This document shows positions 33,576-42,865 of a DNA stretch of 47,693 nucleotides, piece by piece (the first letter of the stretch is position 1; each line of letters begins with the position of its first letter). Made by a program: the position numbers and the translations under genes. The DNA is from Acidobacteriota bacterium. Lineage in GTDB: Bacteria > Acidobacteriota > Holophagae > Thermotomaculales > Thermotomaculaceae. The notes beneath the pieces were generated by a model. That model did no database searches. It had not been told where the DNA came from and saw nothing but the letters and a program-made list of their open reading frames with translations. The DNA is taken from positions 1 through 47,693 of the forward strand of contig JAADGL010000016.1 of NCBI GenBank assembly GCA_013152385.1, given 5' to 3'.

Positions 33576-34787
33576 ATGGATTTGAAAAATCTGTCGATTG
33601 AAGAGCAACTGGATTATCTGACCAAAGGAACGGTGGATTGTATTCAGCGGGATGATTTGAAAAAGAAACTGGAAAGCGGAAAGACCCTTCGGGTTAAGGT
33701 GGGATTTGATCCGTCTGCACCGGATCTTCATCTGGGGCATACGGTGGTAATTCGAAAGATGAAGCATTTTCAGGATCTGGGACATGAGGTCGTGTTTCTG
33801 ATCGGAGATTTTACCGGGATGATCGGGGATCCCACCGGCAAGAAAAAAACCCGGCCTCAGCTGACCCGGGAAGAGGTTTTACAGAATGCGGAAACCTATA
33901 AAGAGCAGGTGTTCAAAATATTGGATCCGGATAAAACGATTATTGATTTCAACAGCCGCTGGCTGGGAAAACTGGGAAGTGACGGGTTTATTCGTCTGGC
34001 GGGGAAATATACGGTAGCCCGGATTCTGGAACGGGATGATTTTGCCAACCGCCTGGAAAAGGGGCTTCCCATCGGCCTGCATGAGCTTTTGTATCCCCTG
34101 TGTCAGGGCTATGATTCGGTGGCGCTGCAGTGTGATGTGGAACTGGGTGGAACCGATCAGACCTTTAATTTACTGGTGGGACGGGATTTGATGCGGGAAC
34201 ATGGCTTGGAACCGCAGGTGGTGATGACGCTGCCTCTTCTCGAAGGGACCGACGGCGTAGAGAAGATGAGTAAATCTCTCGGGAATTATATTGGTGTCAC
34301 CGAGCCTGCCCGGGAAATTTACGGTAAGGTAATGTCCATTTCGGATGAATTGATGTTTCGGTACTTTGAACTGGTTACCGATATGCAGATGAAGGAAATC
34401 CGGCAGATAAAAAGCGAAATGGAGTCGGGGGCGCGCCACCCCAAAGAAGTGAAATCCATGCTTGCGGAGATGATTATCCGGGATTTTTATGATGAAGATG
34501 CTGCCAATGACGCAAAAGCTCATTTTGAACAGGTATTTGCCCAGAGAGGGGTGCCGGATGATATGCCGGAGATTATTCTCACGGATAAGGACGTACCGCT
34601 GGCAAAGTTGATTGCGGACAATGGAATGGCGAAGTCGGGGGGGGAAGCCAGGCGTCTGATTCGACAGGGTGCCGTGTCCATTGATGGTGAGAAAATTGCT
34701 GATCCCGCGTTTCATCTGACTCTTGATCAAGACGAGTCAATTTTGAAAGTGGGGAAACGCCGTTTCGCCCGCTTGAAAAAAAAATAG
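33576..34787 (+). CDS. tyrS: Tyrosyl-tRNA synthetase
   Basis: 403 aa class I synthetase charging tRNA-Tyr. The HIGH-type motif HLGH is at 52-55 within [19 protein letters not shown] is near 230, and a C-terminal S4 RNA-binding domain follows ([33 protein letters not shown]). The [19 protein letters not shown] stretch is typical of the TyrZ-like subgroup rather than the Escherichia coli-type TyrS. GAGAGGAAAAG precedes the ATG. Confidence 0.95.
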   Translation: MDLKNLSIEEQLDYLTKGTVDCIQRDDLKKKLESGKTLRVKVGFDPSAPDLHLGHTVVIRKMKHFQDLGHEVVFLIGDFTGMIGDPTGKKKTRPQLTREEVLQNAETYKEQVFKILDPDKTIIDFNSRWLGKLGSDGFIRLAGKYTVARILERDDFANRLEKGLPIGLHELLYPLCQGYDSVALQCDVELGGTDQTFNLLVGRDLMREHGLEPQVVMTLPLLEGTDGVEKMSKSLGNYIGVTEPAREIYGKVMSISDELMFRYFELVTDMQMKEIRQIKSEMESGARHPKEVKSMLAEMIIRDFYDEDAANDAKAHFEQVFAQRGVPDDMPEIILTDKDVPLAKLIADNGMAKSGGEARRLIRQGAVSIDGEKIADPAFHLTLDQDESILKVGKRRFARLKKK

Positions 34788-34799
34788 GAGAGTTGTGAA

Positions 34800-35162
34800 A
34801 TGTGGCAGCGTTTATTGAGCTGGCTGGGCATTGGCCGTGATGAGGATAAAATTGTGGACTATTTTGTTAAAAAGTCGACACATGCGCTGCTGCAGGAACG
34901 TTATGGAACCGCGATCCGTTATATTGATCGGGCACTGGAATTTCAACCCCGGGCGAATCGGCTTCATCTTGCCCGGGGGGTTATTTACCGGGAAGGTCTT
35001 CACAATTTGTCAGAAGCGCTGGATTGTTTCAAAAAGGCAGCGGCGTTGCCTGCAAATGGAAATCTTGAAAACGAGATGGCGAAGGAACGGGCTCGGGAGC
35101 TGATTCGCGAGATCATGCAGGGAACCGAAAGGGGGGACAAAAATGGTGCTGAAGGAAACTGA
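34800..35162 (+). CDS. Small TPR-like protein
   Basis: 120 aa. Two TPR-like helical pairs can be seen (HALLQERYGTAIRYIDRALEFQP and LHLARGVIYREGLHNLSEALDCFKKAAAL). There is no signal peptide; an amphipathic N terminus MWQRLLSWLGIG could touch the membrane. It probably mediates a protein contact, and the 20-nt overlap with the next gene hints that the partner is the MetH-activation-like protein. GGAGAGTTG precedes the ATG. Confidence 0.75.
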   Translation: MWQRLLSWLGIGRDEDKIVDYFVKKSTHALLQERYGTAIRYIDRALEFQPRANRLHLARGVIYREGLHNLSEALDCFKKAAALPANGNLENEMAKERARELIREIMQGTERGDKNGAEGN

Positions 35163-35787
35163 ATTTAATTTTCAATTGGGAGCAGATGATATTCTCCGGG
35201 AAATGAAATACAAGAGTGCACAAGCAGCGCCGCAAAAACTTGCCGCCCTTGCCGATGCGGCAGTGAAAGAGATTGAACAGACAGCTGAACCGGCATGGGG
35301 CTTGAACCTGGAAGCGGATCTTGAAGATTTTGAATTTACCGAGTATACCGCCGGTTTTCCTGTCCGGCGGCTTTCCCTCGCCGCAGTCACACTGGGGTCG
35401 GAATTGGATACGGCTATGCGGTTTCACCGGGAGAAGGGAGAAGATGCCTACGAATATATGTTGCAGCTGGGCGGTAATTTGCTGGTGGAATCTCTGGCAG
35501 ACCATGTGAATTACCTGATATGCGGAAGCCGGGACAGGGAAAACTTGCTGAAACCGGCATTTCGGAAAAGTCCCGGTGTGGGGAGGGTGCCGCTCCATGA
35601 AAATCGCCCCATTGCCGATTATCTGATGGCAGACAGGATTCAAATTCAGGTAACGGATTTGTTTCAGCTTGTCCCCAAAAAAACAATTCTTTTTTTTGTG
35701 GAATGGGGCCCGAGAAAATTTCGCCACAATGATTTGAAAAAAAGATGTCATCACTGCGGGAAAAATCCATGTGAGTTTCGGATATGA
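35143..35787 (+). CDS. MetH activation-domain-like protein
   Basis: 214 aa. The pattern of the vitamin B12-dependent methionine synthase activation domain is recognisable: LAAVTLGSELDTAMRFHREKG, then LQLGGNLLVESLADHVNYL and a C-terminal segment with CHHCGKNPCEFR. In full MetH this domain helps S-adenosylmethionine-dependent reactivation of cobalamin; stand-alone forms serve reactivation of separate corrinoid proteins. No corrinoid-dependent methionine synthase is in the window. GAAAGGGGGGAC precedes the ATG, and the gene overlaps the TPR gene. The assignment is by pattern and moderately sure. Confidence 0.65.
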   Translation: MVLKETEFNFQLGADDILREMKYKSAQAAPQKLAALADAAVKEIEQTAEPAWGLNLEADLEDFEFTEYTAGFPVRRLSLAAVTLGSELDTAMRFHREKGEDAYEYMLQLGGNLLVESLADHVNYLICGSRDRENLLKPAFRKSPGVGRVPLHENRPIADYLMADRIQIQVTDLFQLVPKKTILFFVEWGPRKFRHNDLKKRCHHCGKNPCEFRI

Positions 35788-36086
35788 GTGATTCTCCTGT
35801 TGTTCTGGCATTGACATCAATTTTCCCGGATCCGGATAAGCAGCGGGCACATGACAGGGAAGTCAAGACATGGCTTGGCCGGGATGCCCTGACCGTGTTG
35901 GATTTATTTGACTTGCCGGATGCGCCGGGCGGTACCGGGCCGGAGGAGAGAATGAGTTGGCTTGTGAAGAAGATTCTTCAATTGAAACCGGAAATTCGGG
36001 ATTGCAGCATTGACCATTACTGGCGGGATGTACTGGAAGAAGCCACCACTTTGCCGGTTATTCATTCTCCTTATCCTGTGAAATAA
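35784..36086 (+). CDS. Small protein of unknown function
   Basis: 100 aa, starting in an ATGA overlap with the MetH-activation-like gene, so it is almost certainly translated with it. It is acidic, with no signal peptide and no membrane segment; conserved-looking elements are DPDKQRAHDREVKTWLGRD and CSIDHYWRDVLEEA. I do not recognise it. Its 3' end overlaps the convergent Mut7-C gene by 29 bp. Confidence 0.6.
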   Translation: MSDSPVVLALTSIFPDPDKQRAHDREVKTWLGRDALTVLDLFDLPDAPGGTGPEERMSWLVKKILQLKPEIRDCSIDHYWRDVLEEATTLPVIHSPYPVK

Positions 36087-36558
36087 TTGTATTGTCATCT
36101 GTCCGGATCATTTCTGAAATGGTTTTTTTAATGTGTTGAATGTGTGTCCCATTCCAATAGATTTTTCCACAACGGCTGCATTGAAGAAAATTTTTCTGTG
36201 TCTGAAAGACGTAAGGTGGGACTTTTTTCGCAACCTCTGATTTTGATATTGAAAGCAGAATACCGTTGCAGATTGAGCATCTTGTCCGGGGGTGAAAGAG
36301 ATAAAGGTGGAATGCGGCCCTGATTTCTGCCAACTGGCCGGGAAGAAGGATGTTGTGAACAAAATAAGCGGAATTTCCCATCTTTGCCGCGAGAGGCCGA
36401 TCCCGGGTCAGGAGGATTCGCTTTTCTCCGGTTGCGAGCGCTGTCAGGAAACTGTCTCCGGCGGAATTGGAATAAAAAGTATCAAATCCCATTAGACGCA
36501 ACCATTTTGCCAGTTTTCCCAGCATGATGTCGACGGCAAAACGCGGCGCTTGTTCCAT
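36058..36558 (-). CDS. Mut7-C RNase-domain protein with zinc ribbon
   Basis: 166 aa. The N-terminal PIN-like Mut7-C domain is clear (DIMLGKLAKWLRLMGFDTFY, then RILLTRDRPLAAK with acidic/basic residues typical of the fold). The C-terminal half holds two CxxC pairs (CSIC and CSRCGKIYW), a zinc ribbon. Members are predicted RNases; no substrate is known. The upstream side has no strong ribosome site, so the start at 36558 is plausible but not proven. Its 3' end overlaps the gene at 35784-36086. Confidence 0.85.
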   Translation of the reverse strand: MEQAPRFAVDIMLGKLAKWLRLMGFDTFYSNSAGDSFLTALATGEKRILLTRDRPLAAKMGNSAYFVHNILLPGQLAEIRAAFHLYLFHPRTRCSICNGILLSISKSEVAKKVPPYVFQTQKNFLQCSRCGKIYWNGTHIQHIKKTISEMIRTDDNTIISQDKENE

Positions 36559-36624
36559 AATTGTATTTTACTGCAATTCGGATGGGAAAGGGCGGTTTCA
36601 TCTTATGAGGCTGTTGCCGGAAAA

Positions 36625-36681
36625 GAAAATTTATGTAAATTTTTTGTGTTTCTTCAGATTTGAGATGAAAATTTATGCAAA
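36625..36681. promoter_or_regulatory. Direct repeat upstream of the papain-like gene
   Basis: GAAAATTTATGTAAA (36625-36639) recurs as GAAAATTTATGCAAA (36667-36681): 14 of 15 identical, start-to-start distance 42 bp, about four helical turns, which places both on the same DNA face. This is typical of a dimeric activator site. The gene start is at 36738. Confidence 0.45.
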
Positions 36682-36737
36682 ACAGAGTATGGTTTTCATG
36701 TTACAAATATATAACCACTGTCTTAGGGGGAGGGGAG

Positions 36738-39700
36738 ATGTCGAAAATCCTGTCTTTTTTGCTTTTGTTTATCAGTACTTTTCCGGTACTTGCCGGAACC
36801 ACTGTACATCGTACCGGTTTGTTGTTTCGGGACCCGAAATTGGACCCCCATGCAAAGCAGGTTCAATCACTTTCTTTGTTGAAACAATACAATAAAGCAA
36901 AATCCTTGCCGGCAAGTGTAGATAATAGTGCTTTTCTACCACCGGTGGACTCTCAGGGGGGACAGGGAAGCTGTGTGGCCTGGGCTGTGGGCTACTACAT
37001 GCGGAGTGAGCTGGAGAATTATGCACTTGGCCGTACGGATTCAGCACAGAAATCTCTGGATTGTAACCGCTTTTCCCCCGCATTTCTCTATGACATGATT
37101 CATTCACCGGGGGACAACGGCGCATATTACACCGATGCTTTTGAAGCATTGGCAACTTTCGGATGCTGTTCGTGGGATACGATGCCGTACACAGATACCG
37201 ATTATACCCGTTGGCCAACAGAGGCGGCTTTCATGGAGTCCATGCGCTATCGAACCGGTGCCGACAACTCAACTGCAAATTATTATTATGAAGATATGAA
37301 AACGGATTCGAATTTGAATGATATAAAACAGCTCCTTGCCAACGGAAAAGCTGTGATTATTTCAATTTTTGTTTACACGCCGTACAATTCACTGAACGAA
37401 AATAACGATGAGTATACAATTGCAAACGGTTTGGCCGGGACGATGGGCGGCGGTCATGCTCAGTGTGTAATCGGTTACGATGATAATCATCAAACAGCGG
37501 ACGGAATGGGGGCATTCCGGGTGGTAAATTCCTGGGGAACCAACTGGGGGGATCACGGTTTTTACTGGATTTCATACAAGGCGATGAAATTTAACGATAC
37601 CAATCACGACGGGCAGGTTACCACTGGGGACAGCGCAATCTGCACCGGGCGGGTGTACTGGGTTGACCGGATTCCCTATCAGACAGCGCAGTATGTTGTA
37701 AAATTTGATATCACACACCCGGGATTCCGCAGTTTGGATATGGAACTGGACCGGGGGGAAGAATCTCTACCGCTCTTTAATTTTTACACCTGGCATCAAA
37801 GTCCTCAGCGGAATTATCAGGATGTTACAGATGGCTGCATGGCGGTGGATGCCGACGTTTTATTTCCGCAGCAGGCAAAAGATTCCTCAGTTCTACAATT
37901 GAAAATCCGGGATGTAAAGCCCGGTGGTTCTACCGGTGTTGTTGAAGATTTTCAGTTGTCCGGCCCGGACGGAACCGTAGTTTCCGACGCGGTGCCGTAT
38001 GCGATTCCGGAAATTCCTGAGAGCCGGGATGATTACGGTGTGCTGGAGTTGAATCCGGGAGATTGCGAAGCTGCATTGAGAGATTTGCCTCAGGTTGCGT
38101 CCTGGGAGGGTAGGGTTATGTACCTGGATGTGGCGGTGAAAGGCGATACTGCCTATGGGGTTTCAAACGGATATTTGGACGTTCTGAATGTTACCAATCC
38201 CACAAACCCGGCAAGAATTGGAGAATATTCCGGCCTCGGATATTGTTACGGTGTGGATGTTTCCGGGACGGTTGCCGTTGTAGCGGATTATTCCGGAAAG
38301 CTGTGGCTGCTGGATGTATCAAATCCGGGGGCAATTGTAGAGTTATCCGAATTTGCCATTTCCGGTGTACACCCGTATAAAGTGGATATCAGTAACGATA
38401 TTGCCTATGTGACACTTCTCGGTGGTGGCGTTGCCATTGTGGATATCAGTGATCCGGCGAATCCGGTGCTGGAAAGCCGGATAACAATGAGCTATTCCCG
38501 GGATGCCAAGATAAGCGGAAATAATCTGTTTGTGGCGGACGGGTACAACGGGCTTCAGGTGTACGATGTTTCCGACCCCACGGCACCGGTGAAAATCGGG
38601 GGGTATTCAAGCGGGAGCTTTGCTTATGCGGTTGCCATTAACGGGAGCAAAGCGGTGCTCGGGGATTCATCTCCCGGATTGACCCTCCTGGATATTTCCA
38701 CGCCGTCTGCTCCGGTAAACCTGTCTTTCGTTTCATTGGCCGGAGTACCTTACCGGGTTGATCTGGACGACAGCCGGGCTTTTGCGGCTGAGGGGAGTCA
38801 CGGCATTGAGGCAATTGATGTTTCAACACCGGCAGCGATTTCAAAGATTTCTGTCATTCAACCGGAAGATTTTACCAGGGGAGTGGCCATTGCCGGGGAT
38901 ACACTCTTTTTCGCAGACCGTGATGCGGGTATGGGAGTCGAAGATGTGACGGATATCAGCTCTATGTCGGAGTTGGGACGTTACGACGGAATTGTTCCGA
39001 GAAAGATTTTTACCGGTGGCGATAACATGTTGATTACCAGTCTGCGCGACAATGAAGCGAGGTTCGCGGTGGCGGAAAAAGATGGGGTAATTCGCACCTG
39101 CGGTGCATTGTATCTGTCTCATCCGGTTGCATTTGCCGCACTGAACAAAAACGGCCTGGCGGTTCTGGTTGCCGGAGAGCGTGATACTGTGTTTGCCGTA
39201 GACGTGACGGATATTGATAAGCCGGTTAAGAAAGGTGAACTGGTTTTTAACGGTAAGCATATTCGAGGTGTGGTGCTGGATGGGAGCCGGGCATATATCA
39301 GTGTTGAGGAAGATGGCGTTTACACACTGGATTTCAGTGACCCCACTCATCCGACAGCGGTGAAATCCTTTGAAATGGCAGGGGCGGCGGCACTGCTTCT
39401 GACAGACAATTTTCTTGCGGTGGCCGATTCTGTTGACAACACGGTACGTCTGCTGAGTATTGTGGCTCCCGAAAATCTGACACAGATGTCTTCTATTCCC
39501 ATGGGGACAGTTGCCGGACTTTCAATTGACAGCGGATATCTGTTTGCCGCGTGCAGTGACAACGGCTTGACAGCTGCGGATGTTTCAGACCCTGTACACC
39601 CAGGCAGTGTCATTGACGTCAGTTCCCTTTCGGTTGACATGATGGTGGTACGGGACAATGTCGCTTACATTCTGAATGGGCCCCGCATTGTAGAGTTGAA

Positions 39701-41102
39701 TGTGGAGAAACCGGCTTCCCCGGTGGAAATCGGAGTTCATAATTTCACCGATGTTTCATTCCTTGCCGCCACATCTTCTTTCATTGCGCTCAGCGATGCC
39801 GGTACGTCAATGCTGCGTCTGGAACCGCTGGTGCAACAGTATGCGATTCCCCATGTGGCGGAGTCCGGCTGGACAACTGCAGTTGTTCTGTACAACGAAA
39901 ATCCGTACGATATCGGAATCCGGGTGAATAAATGGGGAAATGACGGAACATTGGAAATGGAAAACGGTGTATACCGGGTACCTGCGGAATCTTCCCTGTC
40001 TTTGAGCAATGACAATTTTGGCCCGGATGGAACCGCCGGAATCGCCGCCGGAGCGTTAAACTTGAAAACAAAGCTTTCTTATCGTTACAGGCAGTCTCCT
40101 TCTCTTTGCGAGTTCTTTGTAAACCCCGGTGAACTGGCGGATCGGTATATGCTGGCAAATACCTACCGGCCATGGTTTGACTGGTTCGGGCTTGTTGTGG
40201 CAAACGGTGGAGAAAGAACCGCCCACGTATCCCTTTCCGCGTGGAAAGACGGGGTATTGCAGGGGGTGAAAGAGAACGTTGAGATTTTACCCCATACAAA
40301 ATACGTAAAACTCTGCCAGGATATCTGGCCCGGTCTCTCCTATAATGGGATTGATATGGTTACCATTGATTCCGATATTCCGATCGAACCCCCGATTTCC
40401 ATTACCGGGAATACCGCCCAGGACCGTCATGTATTTTTCACAGCCCAGGCGCTGACAACGGGAACAGATACGGAAAACGCGCTGTATCTTACCCATATCC
40501 CGGATGGAAGCTGGCATACGACATTAACTTTTTATAATACGACGGCGGACAGTAAACAGCTGACATTGACCCAGTGGGGGGATGACGGCTCTGTCCTGGT
40601 AAATGGCAGCAGCTACATGGTTCCGGCTATGGACAAGCTGGTTTTAAGTTCAGACAATGGCGATTTTCAGTCCCAGGGAATGGGAAAGATTCTTGCTGAA
40701 AACGGGATTATAGCCAAATTATCTTATCAGTATCAGGATTCCCATTCTTTCTGTGAATTCTTCCTTGACAGGAATCAAACGGCGACAAAATGGTTGTTGA
40801 CAAACAGTATCCAGGATTTTTTTCAGTGGTTTGGCGTTGCGGTTTCCAATCCCACGGATGCTGCCGTAAACATTACTATGAAAGCGATGAAAAACGGTGT
40901 GGTTGTCGGAGTGACAAGTTTCTCGCTGGCAGCGCACAGTAAGCGGGTGGGGACTGTTTCCGATTTCTGGGATGGCCTGAGCTACGACGGGCTGGACAGT
41001 GTGGTTCTTGAATCCGACCAGCCGATTCCGGCGCCGATTTCCATCACCGGAAATTCGGCTCAGGACCGCCATGTCTTTTTCAACGGGAGTGATTTGAATT
41101 GA
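36738..41102 (+). CDS. Secreted papain-like (C1A) peptidase with LVIVD propeller and duplicated C-terminal domain
   Basis: 1454 aa, signal peptide ending near PVLAG. Residues about 58-320 are a papain-family domain without a visible inhibitory propeptide: Gln73 and Cys79 in QGGQGSCVAWA, His240 in GGHAQCVIGYDD, Asn264 in VVNSWGTNWGDHGFYWI. A dockerin-like loop DTNHDGQVTTGD follows. From about 450 to 1020 is a long series of LVIVD-type repeats (about 40 residues each, such as GGGVAIVDISDPANPV) forming propellers. Two copies of a ~205-residue domain end the protein (about 1035 and 1249 onward), each closing with SITGNxAQDRHVFF. The start at 36738 has GGGGAGGGGAG; the frame upstream from 36675 is not used. 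The substrate is unknown; a cell-surface or extracellular role is likely. Confidence 0.87.
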   Translation: MSKILSFLLLFISTFPVLAGTTVHRTGLLFRDPKLDPHAKQVQSLSLLKQYNKAKSLPASVDNSAFLPPVDSQGGQGSCVAWAVGYYMRSELENYALGRTDSAQKSLDCNRFSPAFLYDMIHSPGDNGAYYTDAFEALATFGCCSWDTMPYTDTDYTRWPTEAAFMESMRYRTGADNSTANYYYEDMKTDSNLNDIKQLLANGKAVIISIFVYTPYNSLNENNDEYTIANGLAGTMGGGHAQCVIGYDDNHQTADGMGAFRVVNSWGTNWGDHGFYWISYKAMKFNDTNHDGQVTTGDSAICTGRVYWVDRIPYQTAQYVVKFDITHPGFRSLDMELDRGEESLPLFNFYTWHQSPQRNYQDVTDGCMAVDADVLFPQQAKDSSVLQLKIRDVKPGGSTGVVEDFQLSGPDGTVVSDAVPYAIPEIPESRDDYGVLELNPGDCEAALRDLPQVASWEGRVMYLDVAVKGDTAYGVSNGYLDVLNVTNPTNPARIGEYSGLGYCYGVDVSGTVAVVADYSGKLWLLDVSNPGAIVELSEFAISGVHPYKVDISNDIAYVTLLGGGVAIVDISDPANPVLESRITMSYSRDAKISGNNLFVADGYNGLQVYDVSDPTAPVKIGGYSSGSFAYAVAINGSKAVLGDSSPGLTLLDISTPSAPVNLSFVSLAGVPYRVDLDDSRAFAAEGSHGIEAIDVSTPAAISKISVIQPEDFTRGVAIAGDTLFFADRDAGMGVEDVTDISSMSELGRYDGIVPRKIFTGGDNMLITSLRDNEARFAVAEKDGVIRTCGALYLSHPVAFAALNKNGLAVLVAGERDTVFAVDVTDIDKPVKKGELVFNGKHIRGVVLDGSRAYISVEEDGVYTLDFSDPTHPTAVKSFEMAGAAALLLTDNFLAVADSVDNTVRLLSIVAPENLTQMSSIPMGTVAGLSIDSGYLFAACSDNGLTAADVSDPVHPGSVIDVSSLSVDMMVVRDNVAYILNGPRIVELNVEKPASPVEIGVHNFTDVSFLAATSSFIALSDAGTSMLRLEPLVQQYAIPHVAESGWTTAVVLYNENPYDIGIRVNKWGNDGTLEMENGVYRVPAESSLSLSNDNFGPDGTAGIAAGALNLKTKLSYRYRQSPSLCEFFVNPGELADRYMLANTYRPWFDWFGLVVANGGERTAHVSLSAWKDGVLQGVKENVEILPHTKYVKLCQDIWPGLSYNGIDMVTIDSDIPIEPPISITGNTAQDRHVFFTAQALTTGTDTENALYLTHIPDGSWHTTLTFYNTTADSKQLTLTQWGDDGSVLVNGSSYMVPAMDKLVLSSDNGDFQSQGMGKILAENGIIAKLSYQYQDSHSFCEFFLDRNQTATKWLLTNSIQDFFQWFGVAVSNPTDAAVNITMKAMKNGVVVGVTSFSLAAHSKRVGTVSDFWDGLSYDGLDSVVLESDQPIPAPISITGNSAQDRHVFFNGSDLN

Positions 41103-41127
41103 TTTGATCCCGCTGTTTTGTTTTGTG

Positions 41128-41155
41128 GAAAGCCCACCGTTTTCGGTGGGCTTTC
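41128..41155. terminator. Bidirectional terminator
   Basis: GAAAGCCCACCG pairs perfectly with CGGTGGGCTTTC over a TTTT loop, followed by TTTAT on the plus strand and by CACAAAAC on the minus side. It lies between the papain-like gene and the convergent birA. Confidence 0.85.
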
Positions 41156-41156
41156 T

Positions 41157-41846
41157 TTATGATTTTCTGATTTTTGAAACTTCGGAAACGGTAATACTGC
41201 GTTTTTTATTTCCGGAACGGACAACCATCGCCAGCGTTGAATCATAGCCTTCAAACACACCGTTTGTGAGGATTCCGTTTTCTTTGAACCGGACCGGGTC
41301 TCCGGTTTGAAACCAGCTGAATTTCGTCAGTTTTTTTCCAAGCCGGCTGAAATCCATATCGGATAATGCGTCGAATATGGATTTTGCCAGCAGTTGTACC
41401 GCTGATTCACGGGAAACTTCGGCAGGAAGCGGAAACACAATGGAACTTTTCAGCGGTGAAACCGAAGTATTCAGTCCGATACCGACAGCCACAGAGGCTT
41501 TTACTGCGGTAATCCTCGATTCGGTTAGAATGCCTGCAACTTTTTTGTCATGAAAAAAAATGTCGTTGGGCCATTTTATGCAAAGTTTTTCTCCTTCCAG
41601 AAGCGGATTCAAACGGGACACCACGTGAATTGCGGCCCGGACAGACAATCCGGAAAGAAATGGTGTCTCCGTTGTTGTTCCGACCGATAAATAGATGTTT
41701 CCCGGTGGCGATTCCCAGCGGTTTTTCCCTCTTCCCCGTCCGGAGTGTTGTGAATCTGCGGTAATAACAACAGGATCAAAGTGTTCAAGGTAACGGAAGG
41801 CCTGTGTGTTGGTAGAATCTGTAGAATCAAGATGAATAAATTTCAT
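41157..41846 (-). CDS. birA: Biotin--[acetyl-CoA-carboxylase] ligase
   Basis: 229 aa, catalytic and C-terminal domains only; the DNA-binding domain of bifunctional BirA is absent, so it cannot act as the biotin-operon repressor. The biotinyl-AMP loop SGRGRGKNRWESPPGNIYLS is present, as are KWPNDI and KVAGILTE. The start at 41846 (MKFIHLDSTDSTNTQA) is the family N terminus; an earlier ATG at 41891 adds 15 residues lying inside the nth gene. The gene overlaps the end of the nth fusion gene by 20 nt, so the two are coupled. Confidence 0.92.
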   Translation of the reverse strand: MKFIHLDSTDSTNTQAFRYLEHFDPVVITADSQHSGRGRGKNRWESPPGNIYLSVGTTTETPFLSGLSVRAAIHVVSRLNPLLEGEKLCIKWPNDIFFHDKKVAGILTESRITAVKASVAVGIGLNTSVSPLKSSIVFPLPAEVSRESAVQLLAKSIFDALSDMDFSRLGKKLTKFSWFQTGDPVRFKENGILTNGVFEGYDSTLAMVVRSGNKKRSITVSEVSKIRKS

Positions 41847-42864
41847 TGGCAATCCCGGTGAGGCAAAGGGAAGATATCGGACATTTGTCACACATCGTTT
41901 TCAATGGCTTACAGATATTCTGCCCGTGCTTGACCATCAGCCCGTTGACTTCCCGGATGACACTTTCCGGCAGCAGGGGTTTCAGTGCTTTTTCAGACTC
42001 TTCCGGTGTTCGGGTACGAATCCAGCCCAGCCGGTTGCTGATCCGGTGGACATGGGTGTCCACGCAGATTTCAAAGTGGCCGAACCCGTCTGCCAGCACC
42101 AGATTTGCGGTTTTGATACCCACGTTGGGCAGTGCCATGAGTTTGTTTTTGTCATCCGGAACCGTATCCTGATACTCTGTGTGAATGATTTCTGCCACTT
42201 TCTTCAGGTTCCGGGCCTTGGTTTTGTAGAATCCGGCGGGAAAAATCAGTTTCTCAATCTTTTCTTCCTGCAATGCCATCAGTTCTTTCGGTCCCGGGGC
42301 AGCTTTGAAGAGCCTTGCGGCAGCCGGGCCGGTCACCTCGTCTTTGGTACGAAGTGAAATAATGCAGGAGACCAGAAGCTCCCACGGTTTTCTGAACTTC
42401 TCAACCGGGGTTTTAATTCCGAGATAACGTTTTCTCAGAATCTTTACCGTTTTTTCAATCTGCCGGGCAAAAAGGCGTTTGAATACGCCTTCAATACAGA
42501 GAGAATCGGCATGGAACAGATGAGTGTCGCAGTCGCAGTCCCCGGCACCGAATCCCGGAATACCGGTAACGCCGTCGGTTTCGGACAACAGTTTTGCCAG
42601 TTCGTGTTCCAGCGCGTTGTCCGCGACAATATAAGGTGCGATTGCAAGAATTTCAGCTTTATCCAGCAGGAAGTCAATATGCCAGTGATGCTTTTTTTCT
42701 CTTTTGAAATGCCGGTTTATTCGCGGGGCAAGGCTGTTTATGGCTGAACCGCAATAGAAATAGAAGCCGGGTTTTAAGGAAAAGGAGAGGCTCCGGGTGC
42801 TGATCCGGCAGGGATGGTCCAGTGAGGCGATGATAAGATAAATTCCGGGTATTCTGGAAGCCAT
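41827..42864 (-). CDS. nth: DUF123 (GIY-YIG-like) domain fused to endonuclease III
   Basis: 345 aa. Residues about 1-135 are a DUF123 domain, a GIY-YIG-superfamily relative (GIYLIIASLDHP and GFYFYCGSAIN, then HWHIDFLL). From about 140 is an endonuclease III: helix-hairpin-helix LPNVGIKTANLVLADGFG with catalytic Lys, Asp in VDTHVHRISNRLG, and the 4Fe-4S motif C-x6-C-x2-C-x5-C (CKPLKTMCDKCPISSLC). It is a DNA glycosylase/AP lyase for oxidised pyrimidines. Both domains are known, and fusions of this type occur in some archaea and deep bacteria. It is the upstream partner of birA, and the start is 2 bp from the stop of the gene at 42866-43417. Confidence 0.93.
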   Translation of the reverse strand: MASRIPGIYLIIASLDHPCRISTRSLSFSLKPGFYFYCGSAINSLAPRINRHFKREKKHHWHIDFLLDKAEILAIAPYIVADNALEHELAKLLSETDGVTGIPGFGAGDCDCDTHLFHADSLCIEGVFKRLFARQIEKTVKILRKRYLGIKTPVEKFRKPWELLVSCIISLRTKDEVTGPAAARLFKAAPGPKELMALQEEKIEKLIFPAGFYKTKARNLKKVAEIIHTEYQDTVPDDKNKLMALPNVGIKTANLVLADGFGHFEICVDTHVHRISNRLGWIRTRTPEESEKALKPLLPESVIREVNGLMVKHGQNICKPLKTMCDKCPISSLCLTGIANEIYSS

Positions 42865-42865
42865 G

